A stretch of 64,000 nucleotides of DNA from Algoriphagus terrigena DSM 22685 (lineage in GTDB: Bacteria > Bacteroidota > Bacteroidia > Cytophagales > Cyclobacteriaceae), in NCBI RefSeq assembly GCF_000429445.1, contig NZ_AUBW01000011.1:1-64000 (forward strand). Direction: 5' to 3'. The notes under the pieces are model-generated. The model was not told where the DNA came from, ran no database searches, and saw only the letters and a list, made by a program, of their open reading frames with translations. Of the stretch, positions 25,268-34,247 are shown piece by piece (within the stretch, counting starts at the first letter, position 1; each line of letters opens with the position of its first letter). The translations under genes and the position numbers were made by a program.

Positions 25268-27637
25268 GTGCAATATACGAAGATATTGGCAACAGCATTT
25301 TTGTGCTGTCTATTTTTCCAAACCCTGCTAGCTCAGCAAACTCAGATCAGCGGGCAGGTCACCGATCCGGATGGAGCAGCGCTCCCCGGAGTGCTGGTGA
25401 GAATCTCAGGTTCCACAAGTGGTGTCGTCAGCGACGCCGAGGGCAATTTCCGGATTCCGGTTGCGAAGCCGGACGGGACGGTTCTCGAGTTTTCGTTTTT
25501 GGGTTACGGCATGCGGCAGGTAGCCCTCTCTTCGGCTAGCTTTTCCGAAAAGATAAAAGTCACCCTGGAGACAGAGGCCAGCGAACTGGAGGAAGTCACA
25601 GTCTTGGGCAAGTCGGAGCTCGCCGAAATCCGCGAGAAAGCCTTCAACGTTTCCGTCGTGGACGCCCGCAAGCTGCATCACACGAACCTGGATCTGGGGC
25701 ATGCGCTCGACCGCGTCTCGGGCGTTCGGGTGAGAGAGAGTGGGGGCGTGGGATCACGGATGAATCTGTCGCTAAACGGCTTTTCGGGCAAGCAGATCAA
25801 GTTTTTTATCGACGGAATTCCAATGGATGACTTTGGGTCGTCCTTTCAGCTCAACAATATTCCCATCAATCTCGCCGAGCGGATTGAAGTCTACAAGGGC
25901 GTGGTGCCGGTCGGCTTAGGAGCCGATGCGCTGGGTGGAGCGGTCAATATCGTGACGAAAAACACTGCGAAAAACTACGCCGATATCTCCTACAGCTACG
26001 GCTCGTTCAACACGCATCGCACGGTCGTCAACACCGCCTACGTCGCGCCCTCTGGCTTTACCGTCCAGCTCAACGCCTTTCAAAATTACTCGGACAACAG
26101 CTATTGGGTGGACGTCGATGTGGCAGACATCAACACAGGCAAGTACTATCCGAATCAGCGGGTGAGGAGGTTTCATGACACCTATCACAACGAGACAGTG
26201 ATCGCCCAGTTCGGCTTCCAAAACAAACCCTTTGCTGACCGGCTCTTGATTGGCTTGACCGCGGGAAAGAACTACTCCGAAGTCCAGACCGGAGCGCGTC
26301 TGGTGACCGTGTTTGGCGCTTGGCACCGCAAGGGAAATATCTTGATGCCGACGCTGAAATACCAGAAGTCAGGCCTGCTCAACGACCGCCTGACGGTGGC
26401 GCTGAATGCGAATTACAACTTTGGCACAGAGCAAAACATCGACACGCTCAATCGCCGCTACAACTGGTTTCAGCAATACAAAGAGTATGACATGCCGGGC
26501 GGGGAAAGATCGCGCTCGATGTACAAATACAGCAACAACAACGCCGTCGTATCGGCAAACGCCCGACTGAAAACAGCCAAAAACCAGTTTCTGACGCTGA
26601 GCTATGTGTTCAATCACTTCAACCGCGAGGGAAGTGATGAGCTCTATCCGGAAAACAATACCTACGAGCAACCCCGGCAGACCCAAAAGCAGATCACAGG
26701 ACTTGGCTATGAGTTGAACTTTCGGGACAAGGGGAGTTTCTCGGCCTTTGGGAAATACTATGCCCAGAGCAACTTCCTGGCGCGGGCATACAATCCTACG
26801 GGCAACTACGGTGATGTCGCCTACCGCAATCAAGCCGAGACGACGCACGACTTTGGCTATGGCGTGACCGGGGCTTGGTTTGTCACCGGAAATCTCCAGG
26901 TGAAAGCTTCCTTCGAAAAGGCGTATCGGCTTCCGGAGCCTGAGGAGCTGTTTGGCGACATGATCAATCTCGCCGGTAATCTTGACCTCAAGCCGGAATC
27001 CAGCTACAACTACAACCTGGGCATGAGCCTTTGGAAACAGCTGAAAAAGAACCACCGCATGGATTTCTCAGCCAATGGATTCTACCGTGACGCGCGGGAT
27101 TTCATCCGGGCGCGACTCAACAACAACCAGGCGATGACCATCATGGACAACCTCTACAATGTCACCAATGCAGGGGTAGAGGGAGAAGTCAGGTATTCTT
27201 TTATGGACCGGTTTTCCACCGGATTCAATATGACCTGGCAAAACCTGCGAAACAACACGGAGTATGAGCCGGGACAAAGCATTCCCAGTCTCGTCTACCG
27301 TGACCGCATCCCCAATATCCCTTATTTCTTCGGCAACGGAGACGTCCAGTTCAACTTCCCCGGGCTGATAAAAGAGGGTCAGGATCTGTCGCTTGGCTAC
27401 AACGTCCTGTATGTACACGACTTCTACCTGTACTGGCCAAGCCTGGGCAGTGATAAGTTTGACGTGCCGAGCCAGGTGTCCCAGGATATCAATGTGACCT
27501 ATACGGTTGGCAAGAAAGCCAAGTGGCAGTTTACCGCTGAGTGCAGGAACATCTTCGATGAAAAACTCTACGACAATTTCAGCCTTCAGAAGCCTGGAAG
27601 GGCCTTTTACGGCAAAATCCGATTCTTCATTTATTAA
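25268..27637 (+). CDS. TonB-dependent receptor of a Xus-like siderophore-iron operon
   Basis: This is an outer-membrane receptor of 789 residues. It starts at GTG 25268, which directly precedes a signal peptide (QYTKILATAFLCCLFFQTLLAQ). A carboxypeptidase-regulatory-like domain follows at about 24-110 (SGQVTDPDGAALPGVLVRI). Then comes a plug at about 115-235 (VSVVDARKLHHTNLDLGHALD, ERIEVYKGVVPVGLGADALGG) and a barrel ending in FFIY. The next gene is a DUF4374 lipoprotein 14 bases on. In Bacteroides, XusA has this arrangement and takes up xenosiderophores. Assignment as XusA-like comes from gene order, not from sequence alignment. Confidence 0.9.
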   Translation: MQYTKILATAFLCCLFFQTLLAQQTQISGQVTDPDGAALPGVLVRISGSTSGVVSDAEGNFRIPVAKPDGTVLEFSFLGYGMRQVALSSASFSEKIKVTLETEASELEEVTVLGKSELAEIREKAFNVSVVDARKLHHTNLDLGHALDRVSGVRVRESGGVGSRMNLSLNGFSGKQIKFFIDGIPMDDFGSSFQLNNIPINLAERIEVYKGVVPVGLGADALGGAVNIVTKNTAKNYADISYSYGSFNTHRTVVNTAYVAPSGFTVQLNAFQNYSDNSYWVDVDVADINTGKYYPNQRVRRFHDTYHNETVIAQFGFQNKPFADRLLIGLTAGKNYSEVQTGARLVTVFGAWHRKGNILMPTLKYQKSGLLNDRLTVALNANYNFGTEQNIDTLNRRYNWFQQYKEYDMPGGERSRSMYKYSNNNAVVSANARLKTAKNQFLTLSYVFNHFNREGSDELYPENNTYEQPRQTQKQITGLGYELNFRDKGSFSAFGKYYAQSNFLARAYNPTGNYGDVAYRNQAETTHDFGYGVTGAWFVTGNLQVKASFEKAYRLPEPEELFGDMINLAGNLDLKPESSYNYNLGMSLWKQLKKNHRMDFSANGFYRDARDFIRARLNNNQAMTIMDNLYNVTNAGVEGEVRYSFMDRFSTGFNMTWQNLRNNTEYEPGQSIPSLVYRDRIPNIPYFFGNGDVQFNFPGLIKEGQDLSLGYNVLYVHDFYLYWPSLGSDKFDVPSQVSQDINVTYTVGKKAKWQFTAECRNIFDEKLYDNFSLQKPGRAFYGKIRFFIY

Positions 27638-27651
27638 TTATTTCAAACTCC

Positions 27652-28887
27652 ATGAACACTAAATTTCAGTCTTTTGCACTATCCGCATTGTTCGGAGCTG
27701 GCTTGCTGGTCGGCTGTAGCGATGATCCCAATCCAATTCCTCCCGGCGAAGTCGGCACTTCCCGTTACATCATTGCTTCCACGCCGCAGTCTTCGGACGG
27801 GGTGGCCGACTACCTGCTCACGGCTGAGAGTCTGACCGAAGGTACGATCAGTACCTTGGGCAATGGTACCGAGCAGGACGGCACCTATCGCTACTATGTC
27901 ACCGCGGGCAACAAGTTTTTCTCGATGCTCTATGGTCAGGGCAATCCCGGTGCAGTGACTACCTATGAACTGGATGGCACGGGATCGCTGGTGAAGCTTT
28001 CCAATTTCCAGTCGGAGACGGTACATGCCTTTGCAGCAGTGGGAGATGATATCGCGATGGTCAGAGTGGCGCGAAGCGGTGAGCCGATCGGTTCCTGGTT
28101 TAGGATCGACACCGAGCAGATGCAGATCGTAGCCGACGGACAGTGGGATCTCGCGGCCATCGCCAACAATGGCGAACGCGCTCATTTTTCATGGATTCAC
28201 CAAGTCGGTGACAAGCTTTTTGCACCCTATTTCAGCATCAAGGGCTGCTGCGGAGACAGCTTTGGCACCGCTTATCCTGACAGCGCTTGGGTAGCAGTGT
28301 TCAGCTATCCTGAGATGGAGTTGGAGAAGGTGATCAAGGACAACCGCACCAGCTTCATCGGGAGATATTTCGTCCCCGGAATGGATGTGGATGAGAAAGG
28401 TGACGTCTACGCTTTCTCGTCTTCGGTCGCTACCAGCAACGGCGCGATCACGTCGACTCTGCCTTCTGCTTATGTGAAGATCAAGAAAGGCGAATATGAG
28501 TTTGACCAGTCTTACTACTTCAATGTGGAGGAAAAAGCCGACGGCAACTACATCACCTCGCATGTCTACGTCGGCAACGGGAAGTTCATCGCAACGATGA
28601 ATGACGTGAAGGGAGCCTATGACACCGGAAAAAGATTTGGCGTGGTGGATGTGTACAACAAGACATTCACCTGGATCACCGGAACGCCCGATCCGGCAGT
28701 CGTTCAGAGTGTCACCATCAACAATTACAGTCCAAAGGACGGCGTCCATGCCTACATCGGTATCACCACCGACCAGGGCAGCTGGGTCTATGAGTTCGAC
28801 GCATCTACCGCTCAAGCGACTCAGGGGCTGAAAGTGGACGGAGGCGTCATCACCGCGATCAGCAAGCTGGAAGCACCTACTGAATAA
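27652..28887 (+). CDS. DUF4374 surface lipoprotein, XusB-like siderophore-binding candidate
   Basis: The 411-residue protein has a lipobox at LLVGCSDD; the acidic residues right after the Cys suit surface export in Bacteroidota. The rest has a beta-propeller-like pattern with repeated WFRID, FVPGMDVDEKGDVYAFSS and HAYIGITTDQGSWVYEFD strands, as in DUF4374. Bacteroides XusB, of this family, binds ferric enterobactin at the surface and hands it to XusA. A Cys-Cys pair (KGCCGDSFG) is notable and could form a disulfide or bind metal. It lies between the receptor and a DUF4198 gene on the same strand. Confidence 0.85.
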   Translation: MNTKFQSFALSALFGAGLLVGCSDDPNPIPPGEVGTSRYIIASTPQSSDGVADYLLTAESLTEGTISTLGNGTEQDGTYRYYVTAGNKFFSMLYGQGNPGAVTTYELDGTGSLVKLSNFQSETVHAFAAVGDDIAMVRVARSGEPIGSWFRIDTEQMQIVADGQWDLAAIANNGERAHFSWIHQVGDKLFAPYFSIKGCCGDSFGTAYPDSAWVAVFSYPEMELEKVIKDNRTSFIGRYFVPGMDVDEKGDVYAFSSSVATSNGAITSTLPSAYVKIKKGEYEFDQSYYFNVEEKADGNYITSHVYVGNGKFIATMNDVKGAYDTGKRFGVVDVYNKTFTWITGTPDPAVVQSVTINNYSPKDGVHAYIGITTDQGSWVYEFDASTAQATQGLKVDGGVITAISKLEAPTE

Positions 28888-28985
28888 GGAAAACACAAGT
28901 CCTGGGGATGCTTCTGTCATTTCTAGGTGGATTTGAAGCAATCCCCGGGCACCAACTCAATCAATTTTATAACCATCCATTCATC

Positions 28986-29675
28986 ATGAAAAATATAAAA
29001 ACCACCATCCTTAGTCTGCTGTTGATGGCCTTGGTCGTGAGCGGTGTCCAAGCACATGCCCTTTGGATCCACACCGCCTCCAAAGCAGAGCTGGGCAAAG
29101 CCCATGAGTTCACCATCTACTATGCTGATTACAATGAAAAAGCCATCGAGAAGGTCGATGACTGGTATTCGGATGTGAGTGATTTTGAGCTCTACGCGGT
29201 AAGTCCAAGCGGCAAGAGAAGTAAGCTTTCTTACGAAAAAGGAAAAGAGAATGCCAAAGGCAGCTTCATTCCCGAAGAGGAAGGGGTGTACCGTCTGGAG
29301 ATCGGCCATAGCTCAAAGACAGAGCCGGGCGAAACGGTCTACCAGTTCAACGCGGTGGCTTATGTCCATGCCGGGAAGGCAACGGGCGCTGCGGGATTTG
29401 AGTTGGCGCCGGATTTGGTGTTGGCGCCGCAAGCAGGTGGATATCAAGTATTGCTTTCGGGCGCTCCGTTGGCGGATTCAGAGGTTGGGATATTATGTCC
29501 AGACGGTAAATCTGTCGTTTTGAAGACCGATTCCAAAGGATTCTTTGCCTCAGACCTGAGGGCTTCCGGCACCTATTTCATTGAAGCGACGACCTACAAA
29601 GAATTGCCTAAAAACGATCCGAGTGGGATGAAAGCCATTTGGCGATGCGCTACCCAAGTAGTGGTGGTCGAATAG
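28986..29675 (+). CDS. DUF4198-type periplasmic protein with N-terminal histidines
   Basis: The ATG at 28986 begins a signal peptide; predicted cleavage after GVQA leaves a mature N-terminus HALWIHTASK. The remaining 205 residues form a predicted two-lobed beta-sandwich, with EGVYRLEIGHSSKTEPGE and VVLKTDSKGFFASDL typical of DUF4198 proteins. These occur near metal uptake receptors. The two clustered His residues and a late Cys (IWRCATQ) may bind metal or a siderophore part. It sits inside the iron operon, 98 bases after the DUF4374 gene, so a role in periplasmic iron or siderophore handling is inferred. Confidence 0.8.
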   Translation: MKNIKTTILSLLLMALVVSGVQAHALWIHTASKAELGKAHEFTIYYADYNEKAIEKVDDWYSDVSDFELYAVSPSGKRSKLSYEKGKENAKGSFIPEEEGVYRLEIGHSSKTEPGETVYQFNAVAYVHAGKATGAAGFELAPDLVLAPQAGGYQVLLSGAPLADSEVGILCPDGKSVVLKTDSKGFFASDLRASGTYFIEATTYKELPKNDPSGMKAIWRCATQVVVVE

Positions 29676-29749
29676 CTTGGATTACTTTTTCACTGGCTTT
29701 TTGAACGTTGAGCATCCGAGTTTTTCGACTGATTTTTATTTAGGGAAGG

Positions 29750-29787
29750 GCTGCTGATCAGGGTCAGCAGCTCTGCCTTCTTTTTTG
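29750..29787 (+). terminator. Internal terminator or attenuator in the iron operon
   Basis: GCTGCTGA (29750-29757) and TCAGCAGC (29764-29771) form a perfect 8-bp stem, followed by CTTCTTTTTT. It may end part of the transcripts before the three membrane genes, lowering their expression. Confidence 0.6.
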
Positions 29788-29814
29788 AAGATGAAGCAAT
29801 ATGAATTATAAAAA

Positions 29815-30141
29815 ATGGCAACACTATTGAGTTTTCTTACACTTTTGGGTTTCGAACTCCTGTACTATTCCTCCCAAAAGGCACAATTTGCCCGAAATCC
29901 CTGGCTGGACGGCTGGGTGATCAGACTTGGCAAATCCGTCAAGTTCGTCGCGCTTGGGCTGCTGCTGGTGAGCCTTGTCGGATTTCAGTGGTTTTATGGC
30001 TTGGGCTCGGGATCGTTCTACTTCCTGGCGGCACTTATGCTCGCGGGCGGACTGGCGTTTCTCTTATCTCCGATCCGGTATTTCGACCTGCAATGGGTGG
30101 CGCTCGCCTTCGTGGTTTTCATCACTTTGGAACTGATCTGA
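29815..30141 (+). CDS. Small three-helix membrane protein, DUF3325-like
   Basis: The 108-residue protein has an N-terminal helix (LLSFLTLLGFELLYYSS), a basic cytoplasmic stretch, a central helix pair (VKFVALGLLLVSLVGFQWFYG; FYFLAALMLAGGLAFLL) and a final helix (WVALAFVVFITLELI). This resembles DUF3325 proteins that accompany PepSY ferric-siderophore reductases in Proteobacteria. It overlaps none of its neighbours; the next gene starts three bases after its stop. The family name is tentative, and the context as part of an iron-reductase module is strong. Confidence 0.75.
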   Translation: MATLLSFLTLLGFELLYYSSQKAQFARNPWLDGWVIRLGKSVKFVALGLLLVSLVGFQWFYGLGSGSFYFLAALMLAGGLAFLLSPIRYFDLQWVALAFVVFITLELI

Positions 30142-30144
30142 CCT

Positions 30145-30426
30145 ATGCCTGCCAACAAAAAATACCTATCGAGCCCACTGCAGCGGATCGCGAAGATCAC
30201 CGCGGGACTCATCGGCGGCTATGCCGTCACGGTCTCGTTTTTCCTCATGCTATCGCTCTGGCTGGACAGGCAATCGACCTTCTTTGCGCTGATATTCGCG
30301 GGATTTCTGCTGTGGTGTGGACTTCTGATCCTTGCTTTTTTGGCAAAAAACGGCTGGAAAATCTGGCTCGTCTACCTCGGGATTGCTTCCCTTTTTTCCC
30401 TGGTTTTCTATCTCAATCCTGCTTGA
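30145..30426 (+). CDS. Small membrane protein of the iron module, DUF3649-like
   Basis: The 93-residue protein has a basic N-terminus (MPANKKYLSSPLQRIAK) and three helices (ITAGLIGGYAVTVSFFLML; FFALIFAGFLLWCGLLILAFL; IWLVYLGIASLFSLVFYL). DUF3649 'iron uptake' proteins next to PepSY/FpvG-type reductases have the same size and look. It lies 15 bases before the PepSY gene and 3 bases after the DUF3325-like gene, so the three are almost certainly made together. Confidence 0.75.
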   Translation: MPANKKYLSSPLQRIAKITAGLIGGYAVTVSFFLMLSLWLDRQSTFFALIFAGFLLWCGLLILAFLAKNGWKIWLVYLGIASLFSLVFYLNPA

Positions 30427-30441
30427 TAACAACCCGTACTC

Positions 30442-32058
30442 ATGAACAACAGAGTCTATAATATCCTTTTTCACACCCATACTATCAGCGGAATCTTTAT
30501 CAGTCTGGCGCTGTACGTGATCTTCTTCGCGGGGTCATTCTCCTTTTTCAGGGATGAAATCGTGAGCTGGGAACGGAACGAACCCCTGAGCGAGGACTGG
30601 GGAGGGTTGGGCAAGACCGACTTCGACCTAGTCACGGATACCCTGGACAGCCGCAAAGGCCTGCAAGGATGGGATATCTCATTCAATCAGTATTACGACG
30701 AGCAGCGGACTTCCGTCAGTTTTTCACCTCCTCCCGGAGTCGAGGTAGAGCGAAAGGGTCGACGCGGGAATTTCATTTATCTGAACACCGAAAACCTCAA
30801 AAGCTACGACTATCAGAGTTCTTATTCTTTTGGCGAGTTTCTATACCGGCTTCATTTTTTTGCACAGCTCAATCTCTGGGGCAGATCGGGATATCTCTTG
30901 GCCGGGATCGTTGCCTTCTTTTTTCTCTTTGCCGTGATCACTGGAGTGGTAGTCCACTGGAACAAGATTGTCAGCAATTTCTACCTTTTCCGACCCTACA
31001 ACAGTCTGAAGAATCTCTGGACTGACGCGCACACGGGTTTGGGGATACTGGGATTGCCGTATCAGTTTATGTTTGCGCTGACGGGAGTGTACCTGATTGT
31101 CGGCTTTTCGATCATGTCGCCGCCGGTACTTTCTTTTGCCTACGGCGGAGATCAGGAGAAGCTCAACGAAGAATTTGAATTTAATCAGCCCAAGTTTGAA
31201 CCGGCGGGAAAGCCGCTTGAAGCATCTGTTTCCGTCAATGCCCTGGTCGAAAAGACGCTCGCAATGTGGCCCGATATGGTCATCCGCAATGTGAATGTCT
31301 TCAACTACGGGGATCAAAACATGCACGTGAAGATCGACGGACATCCTTCCTTCAGTTCGAAGTTTGCCGGGCTCGGCGGCATCGTCTATCATGCGGCCTC
31401 CGGCGAGATGGTATCCAAGCGGGAGTTGATGACCGAGACGTCCTTTTTCAACGGTGCCCGAGCGACGATGATCCGGCTGCATTTCGGGGATTTTGGTGGA
31501 GTAGGTTTGAAGCTGATTTATTTCGGATTGGGGATCTTGTCCTGCTTTGTGATCATCTCCGGCGTGCTGATCTGGCAGGTGGCGAGGGACAAAAAACACG
31601 TGGAGCCCGCCAAGCGAAAGTTCAACGCCTGGCTGGTGTGGTTTTATCTGGCGGCGGCGCTGAGCATGTTTCCTGTCACGGCGCTCACATTTGTGGGGAT
31701 CAAATTCTTTCTTGAGCCCGATTCCCTGGACCGGTCGACCTTTATTTATCAGACGTTTTTCTGGAGCTGGCTGGCGCTCACGGTACTTTTCACGGCTTTG
31801 CGAAGCAATTGGCTGACGAACAAGCTTTGCCTGATTTTAGGTGGAGCGCTGGGGCTGGTGGTCCCGATTGCCAATGGGGTCAAAAGTGGTACTTGGTTTT
31901 GGGAAAGCTTCGCGAATGGTCACTCTGACGTGTTTTTGATCGATGTATTTTGGTTGGGATTGGGGATGATTACGCTCTGGATAGGCTTTTCACTGAGGAG
32001 AAAAGACGTAGAATCGCCGGTGCATGAAAAACCCAAGGCAATGGCAAATACAATTTAA
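30442..32058 (+). CDS. PepSY-domain membrane protein, XusC/FpvG-like ferric-siderophore reductase
   Basis: The 538-residue inner-membrane protein starts with a helix (NILFHTHTISGIFISLALYVIFFAG). Further helices include LLAGIVAFFFLFAVITGVVVHW, GLGILGLPYQFMFALTGVYLIVGF, LIYFGLGILSCFVIISGVLIW and three more at the C-terminus. Conserved His residues flank the helices (FHTHTISG, YRLHFFAQ, DAHTGLG, IRLHFGD), suitable for haem ligation as in PepSY_TM reductases. It is last in the operon, where Bacteroides XusC sits. It is longer than the 388-residue paralogue at 14355, owing to extra C-terminal helices. Confidence 0.9.
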   Translation: MNNRVYNILFHTHTISGIFISLALYVIFFAGSFSFFRDEIVSWERNEPLSEDWGGLGKTDFDLVTDTLDSRKGLQGWDISFNQYYDEQRTSVSFSPPPGVEVERKGRRGNFIYLNTENLKSYDYQSSYSFGEFLYRLHFFAQLNLWGRSGYLLAGIVAFFFLFAVITGVVVHWNKIVSNFYLFRPYNSLKNLWTDAHTGLGILGLPYQFMFALTGVYLIVGFSIMSPPVLSFAYGGDQEKLNEEFEFNQPKFEPAGKPLEASVSVNALVEKTLAMWPDMVIRNVNVFNYGDQNMHVKIDGHPSFSSKFAGLGGIVYHAASGEMVSKRELMTETSFFNGARATMIRLHFGDFGGVGLKLIYFGLGILSCFVIISGVLIWQVARDKKHVEPAKRKFNAWLVWFYLAAALSMFPVTALTFVGIKFFLEPDSLDRSTFIYQTFFWSWLALTVLFTALRSNWLTNKLCLILGGALGLVVPIANGVKSGTWFWESFANGHSDVFLIDVFWLGLGMITLWIGFSLRRKDVESPVHEKPKAMANTI

Positions 32059-32081
32059 GCTAGTACGGGTATTTAGTGTGA

Positions 32082-32114
32082 AAACCGAATGGGATGTTCC
32101 GTTCGGTTTTTTTT
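32082..32114 (+). terminator. Terminator of the Xus-like iron operon
   Basis: AAACCGAA (32082-32089) and TTCGGTTT (32102-32109) pair around an inner GGA/TCC hairpin, followed by a run of T. Confidence 0.88.
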
Positions 32115-32318
32115 GTGAATCATGGGCCGCTGAGCGCATGAAGCTTTTGGGATGTTGACGGACCAGTAGCTCGGTTCAGCGTGCGATAGTCCACGCGTGT
32201 TTTTTTGATACTAACCCCGTGGGTTCACTGTGTCTTTTCAAAGCAATTGATCGGCGAAAAACCTTCTCCTTCAGTCGATTTTGTTTTATCCTTGTATATC
32301 CAATAACCTCCCGTTTTT

Positions 32319-34007
32319 ATGATGCTAAAGATCAGACCGATCATCGCCGTTCTTTTTGCCTGTCTTTTTTTTTCCTGCGGGGAAAAACAGGCAGAGGAGA
32401 CCAAGCGTCCGAATATCATCTTTATCATGTCGGATGATCATGCATATCAGGCCATATCGGCCTACAGCGACAAGCTCATCGAGACGCCAAACATTGACCG
32501 GATCGCCAAGCTGGGCATGCTGTTCACCAACGCTACGGTGACCAATTCAATCTGTGCGCCTTCGCGGGCGACGATCTTGACAGGAAAGCACTCCCACATC
32601 AACGGCAAAGTCGACAACCATTTTCCGTTTGATACTACTAATGTCACTTTTCCCCAGCTTTTTAAGGACGCGGGATATCAGACTGCGATGTTTGGAAAGC
32701 TGCACTTTGGCAACAGCCCCAAAGGCTTTGACCAGTTCAAGATCCTTCCCGATCAGGGGAAATATTACAATCCGGATTTTATCACCAAGGATGAAGGAAA
32801 GATCACCGTGGAGGGTTATGTGACGGATATCATCACGGATATGACTTTGGACTGGCTGGAGAAAGGCCGGAAAAAGGAAGATCCTTTCTTGCTCTTTTAC
32901 CTGCACAAGGCGCCGCACCGCGAGTGGCTGCCGGCAGAGCGGCACATCGCAGAGTTTACACAAAGGACTTTTCCCGAGCCTGCGACGCTGTTTGACGACT
33001 ACTCGGGAAGGGGCCGCGCAGCTCATGAAGCAGAGATGAACCTACTGAAAGACATGCACTGGGCGGGTGACTCCAAGATCTATCCCGAGGTGATGGACGA
33101 GCTGGGAATCCAGCCAACTTCCAGCTGGGACAAGGCTGCGTTCGAAGGCGAAGTCGGCAGGCTCAACGCCTCCCAGCGCGCCAACTGGGATGCGGCCTAC
33201 GGCAAAGTCAATGAGGACTTCAAAAAAGCCTATCCGACCATGACCGAAAAGGAGAAGATGCAGTGGAGATATCAGCGCTACATGCAGGACTACCTGGGTA
33301 CGATCAAAGCCGTGGATGAAAATGTCGGCCGCGTCCTCGATTACTTGGAGGCGAATGGGCTGATGGAAAATACCATCATCGTCTACACGTCGGATCAGGG
33401 ATTTTATCTGGGAGAGCACGGCTGGTTTGACAAGCGCTTTGTCTATGACGAGTCTTTCAAGACGCCGCTGCTGGTGGCTTGGCCGGGCAAAGTGGCTGCG
33501 GGCTCCAAGTCGGATGAGATGGTGCAGAACCTGGATTTTGCCCAGACTTTTCTACAAGCTGCCGGCATAGAAGCCCCCTCGGATATGCAAGGCGAGAGTT
33601 TGATCCCGCTTTTGACAGGGAAGACTGACCAATGGACTCGCAATGCGGTCTACTATCATTACTACGAGTATCCGTCTGTACACATGGTGAAGCGGCACTA
33701 CGCGATCGTGACCAAGGAGTACAAGCTGGTGCATTACTATTTTGACACGGATGAGTGGGAGCTGATCGACCGGATCAAGGACCCGCAGGAGCTGAAGAAT
33801 GTGTATGACGATCCTGCGTATGCCAACGTCAAAGCCGAACTGCACCAAAAACTCGACGGATTAAGGAAAAAATACGGGGACAATTCCGAGATATCGCAGC
33901 GATATCTTAACGAGTATCTGGACTACCTCGAAGGAAATAACTCCAGAGCGGGCGCCAAAGACACCGCGCTGTTCAACAAGATATTCAGAGACAGGGCAAA
34001 GCAGTGA
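32319..34007 (+). CDS. Exported sulfatase (S1, formylglycine-dependent) lipoprotein
   Basis: It hydrolyses sulfate esters, probably on a host or algal polysaccharide. The sulfatase signature NSICAPSRATILTGK carries the Cys79 that is converted to formylglycine. The metal site DD (IIFIMSDDHAYQ) is near the N-terminus, and ENTIIVYTSDQGFYLGEHGW provides the late Asp/His/Lys region. A lipobox (FACLFFSCGEKQ) predicts membrane anchoring. Its sequence style resembles GlcNAc-6-sulfatases (S1_11), but the substrate is uncertain. No maturase gene is in the window. Either of two adjacent ATGs (32319, 32322) may be the start. Confidence 0.92.
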   Translation: MMLKIRPIIAVLFACLFFSCGEKQAEETKRPNIIFIMSDDHAYQAISAYSDKLIETPNIDRIAKLGMLFTNATVTNSICAPSRATILTGKHSHINGKVDNHFPFDTTNVTFPQLFKDAGYQTAMFGKLHFGNSPKGFDQFKILPDQGKYYNPDFITKDEGKITVEGYVTDIITDMTLDWLEKGRKKEDPFLLFYLHKAPHREWLPAERHIAEFTQRTFPEPATLFDDYSGRGRAAHEAEMNLLKDMHWAGDSKIYPEVMDELGIQPTSSWDKAAFEGEVGRLNASQRANWDAAYGKVNEDFKKAYPTMTEKEKMQWRYQRYMQDYLGTIKAVDENVGRVLDYLEANGLMENTIIVYTSDQGFYLGEHGWFDKRFVYDESFKTPLLVAWPGKVAAGSKSDEMVQNLDFAQTFLQAAGIEAPSDMQGESLIPLLTGKTDQWTRNAVYYHYYEYPSVHMVKRHYAIVTKEYKLVHYYFDTDEWELIDRIKDPQELKNVYDDPAYANVKAELHQKLDGLRKKYGDNSEISQRYLNEYLDYLEGNNSRAGAKDTALFNKIFRDRAKQ

Positions 34008-34047
34008 TATCGCTCCCAAAACCTGCAAAAACTGAACGTGGATATAC

Positions 34048-34086
34048 AAAAGTCCGGCTCATCAGAGTCGGACTTTTGCGTTTTTT
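34048..34086 (+). terminator. Terminator after the sulfatase gene
   Basis: AAAAGTCCG (34048-34056) and CGGACTTTT (34069-34077) form a perfect 9-bp stem, followed by GCGTTTTTT. Confidence 0.88.
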
Positions 34087-34212
34087 AAGGTTTGCCGGGG
34101 CAAGAAGGGAGGGGTAGAAGTCGTTTTAGATAGGATTCCGGTTGGTAAAAAGAACACCGGAAACGCGCTGACAAACCGCGGCAAAAAACTTTCTAAAAAA
34201 ATCCAAAAACAC

Positions 34213-34243
34213 TTTGCCGGATAAAGATCGAGGCTTAGATTTG
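34213..34243 (+). promoter_or_regulatory. Second Bacteroidota consensus promoter of the iron regulon
   Basis: TTTG (34213-34216), exactly 19 bases, then TAGATTTG (34236-34243): a complete match to the consensus and the same geometry as the promoter at 24984. Confidence 0.8.
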
Positions 34244-34247
34244 CTTA

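Noticed and set aside
25098..25298. Minus-strand frame across the receptor leader
   Set aside because: It crosses the receptor start and has no recognisable protein features. The hairpin inside the region explains the sequence better.
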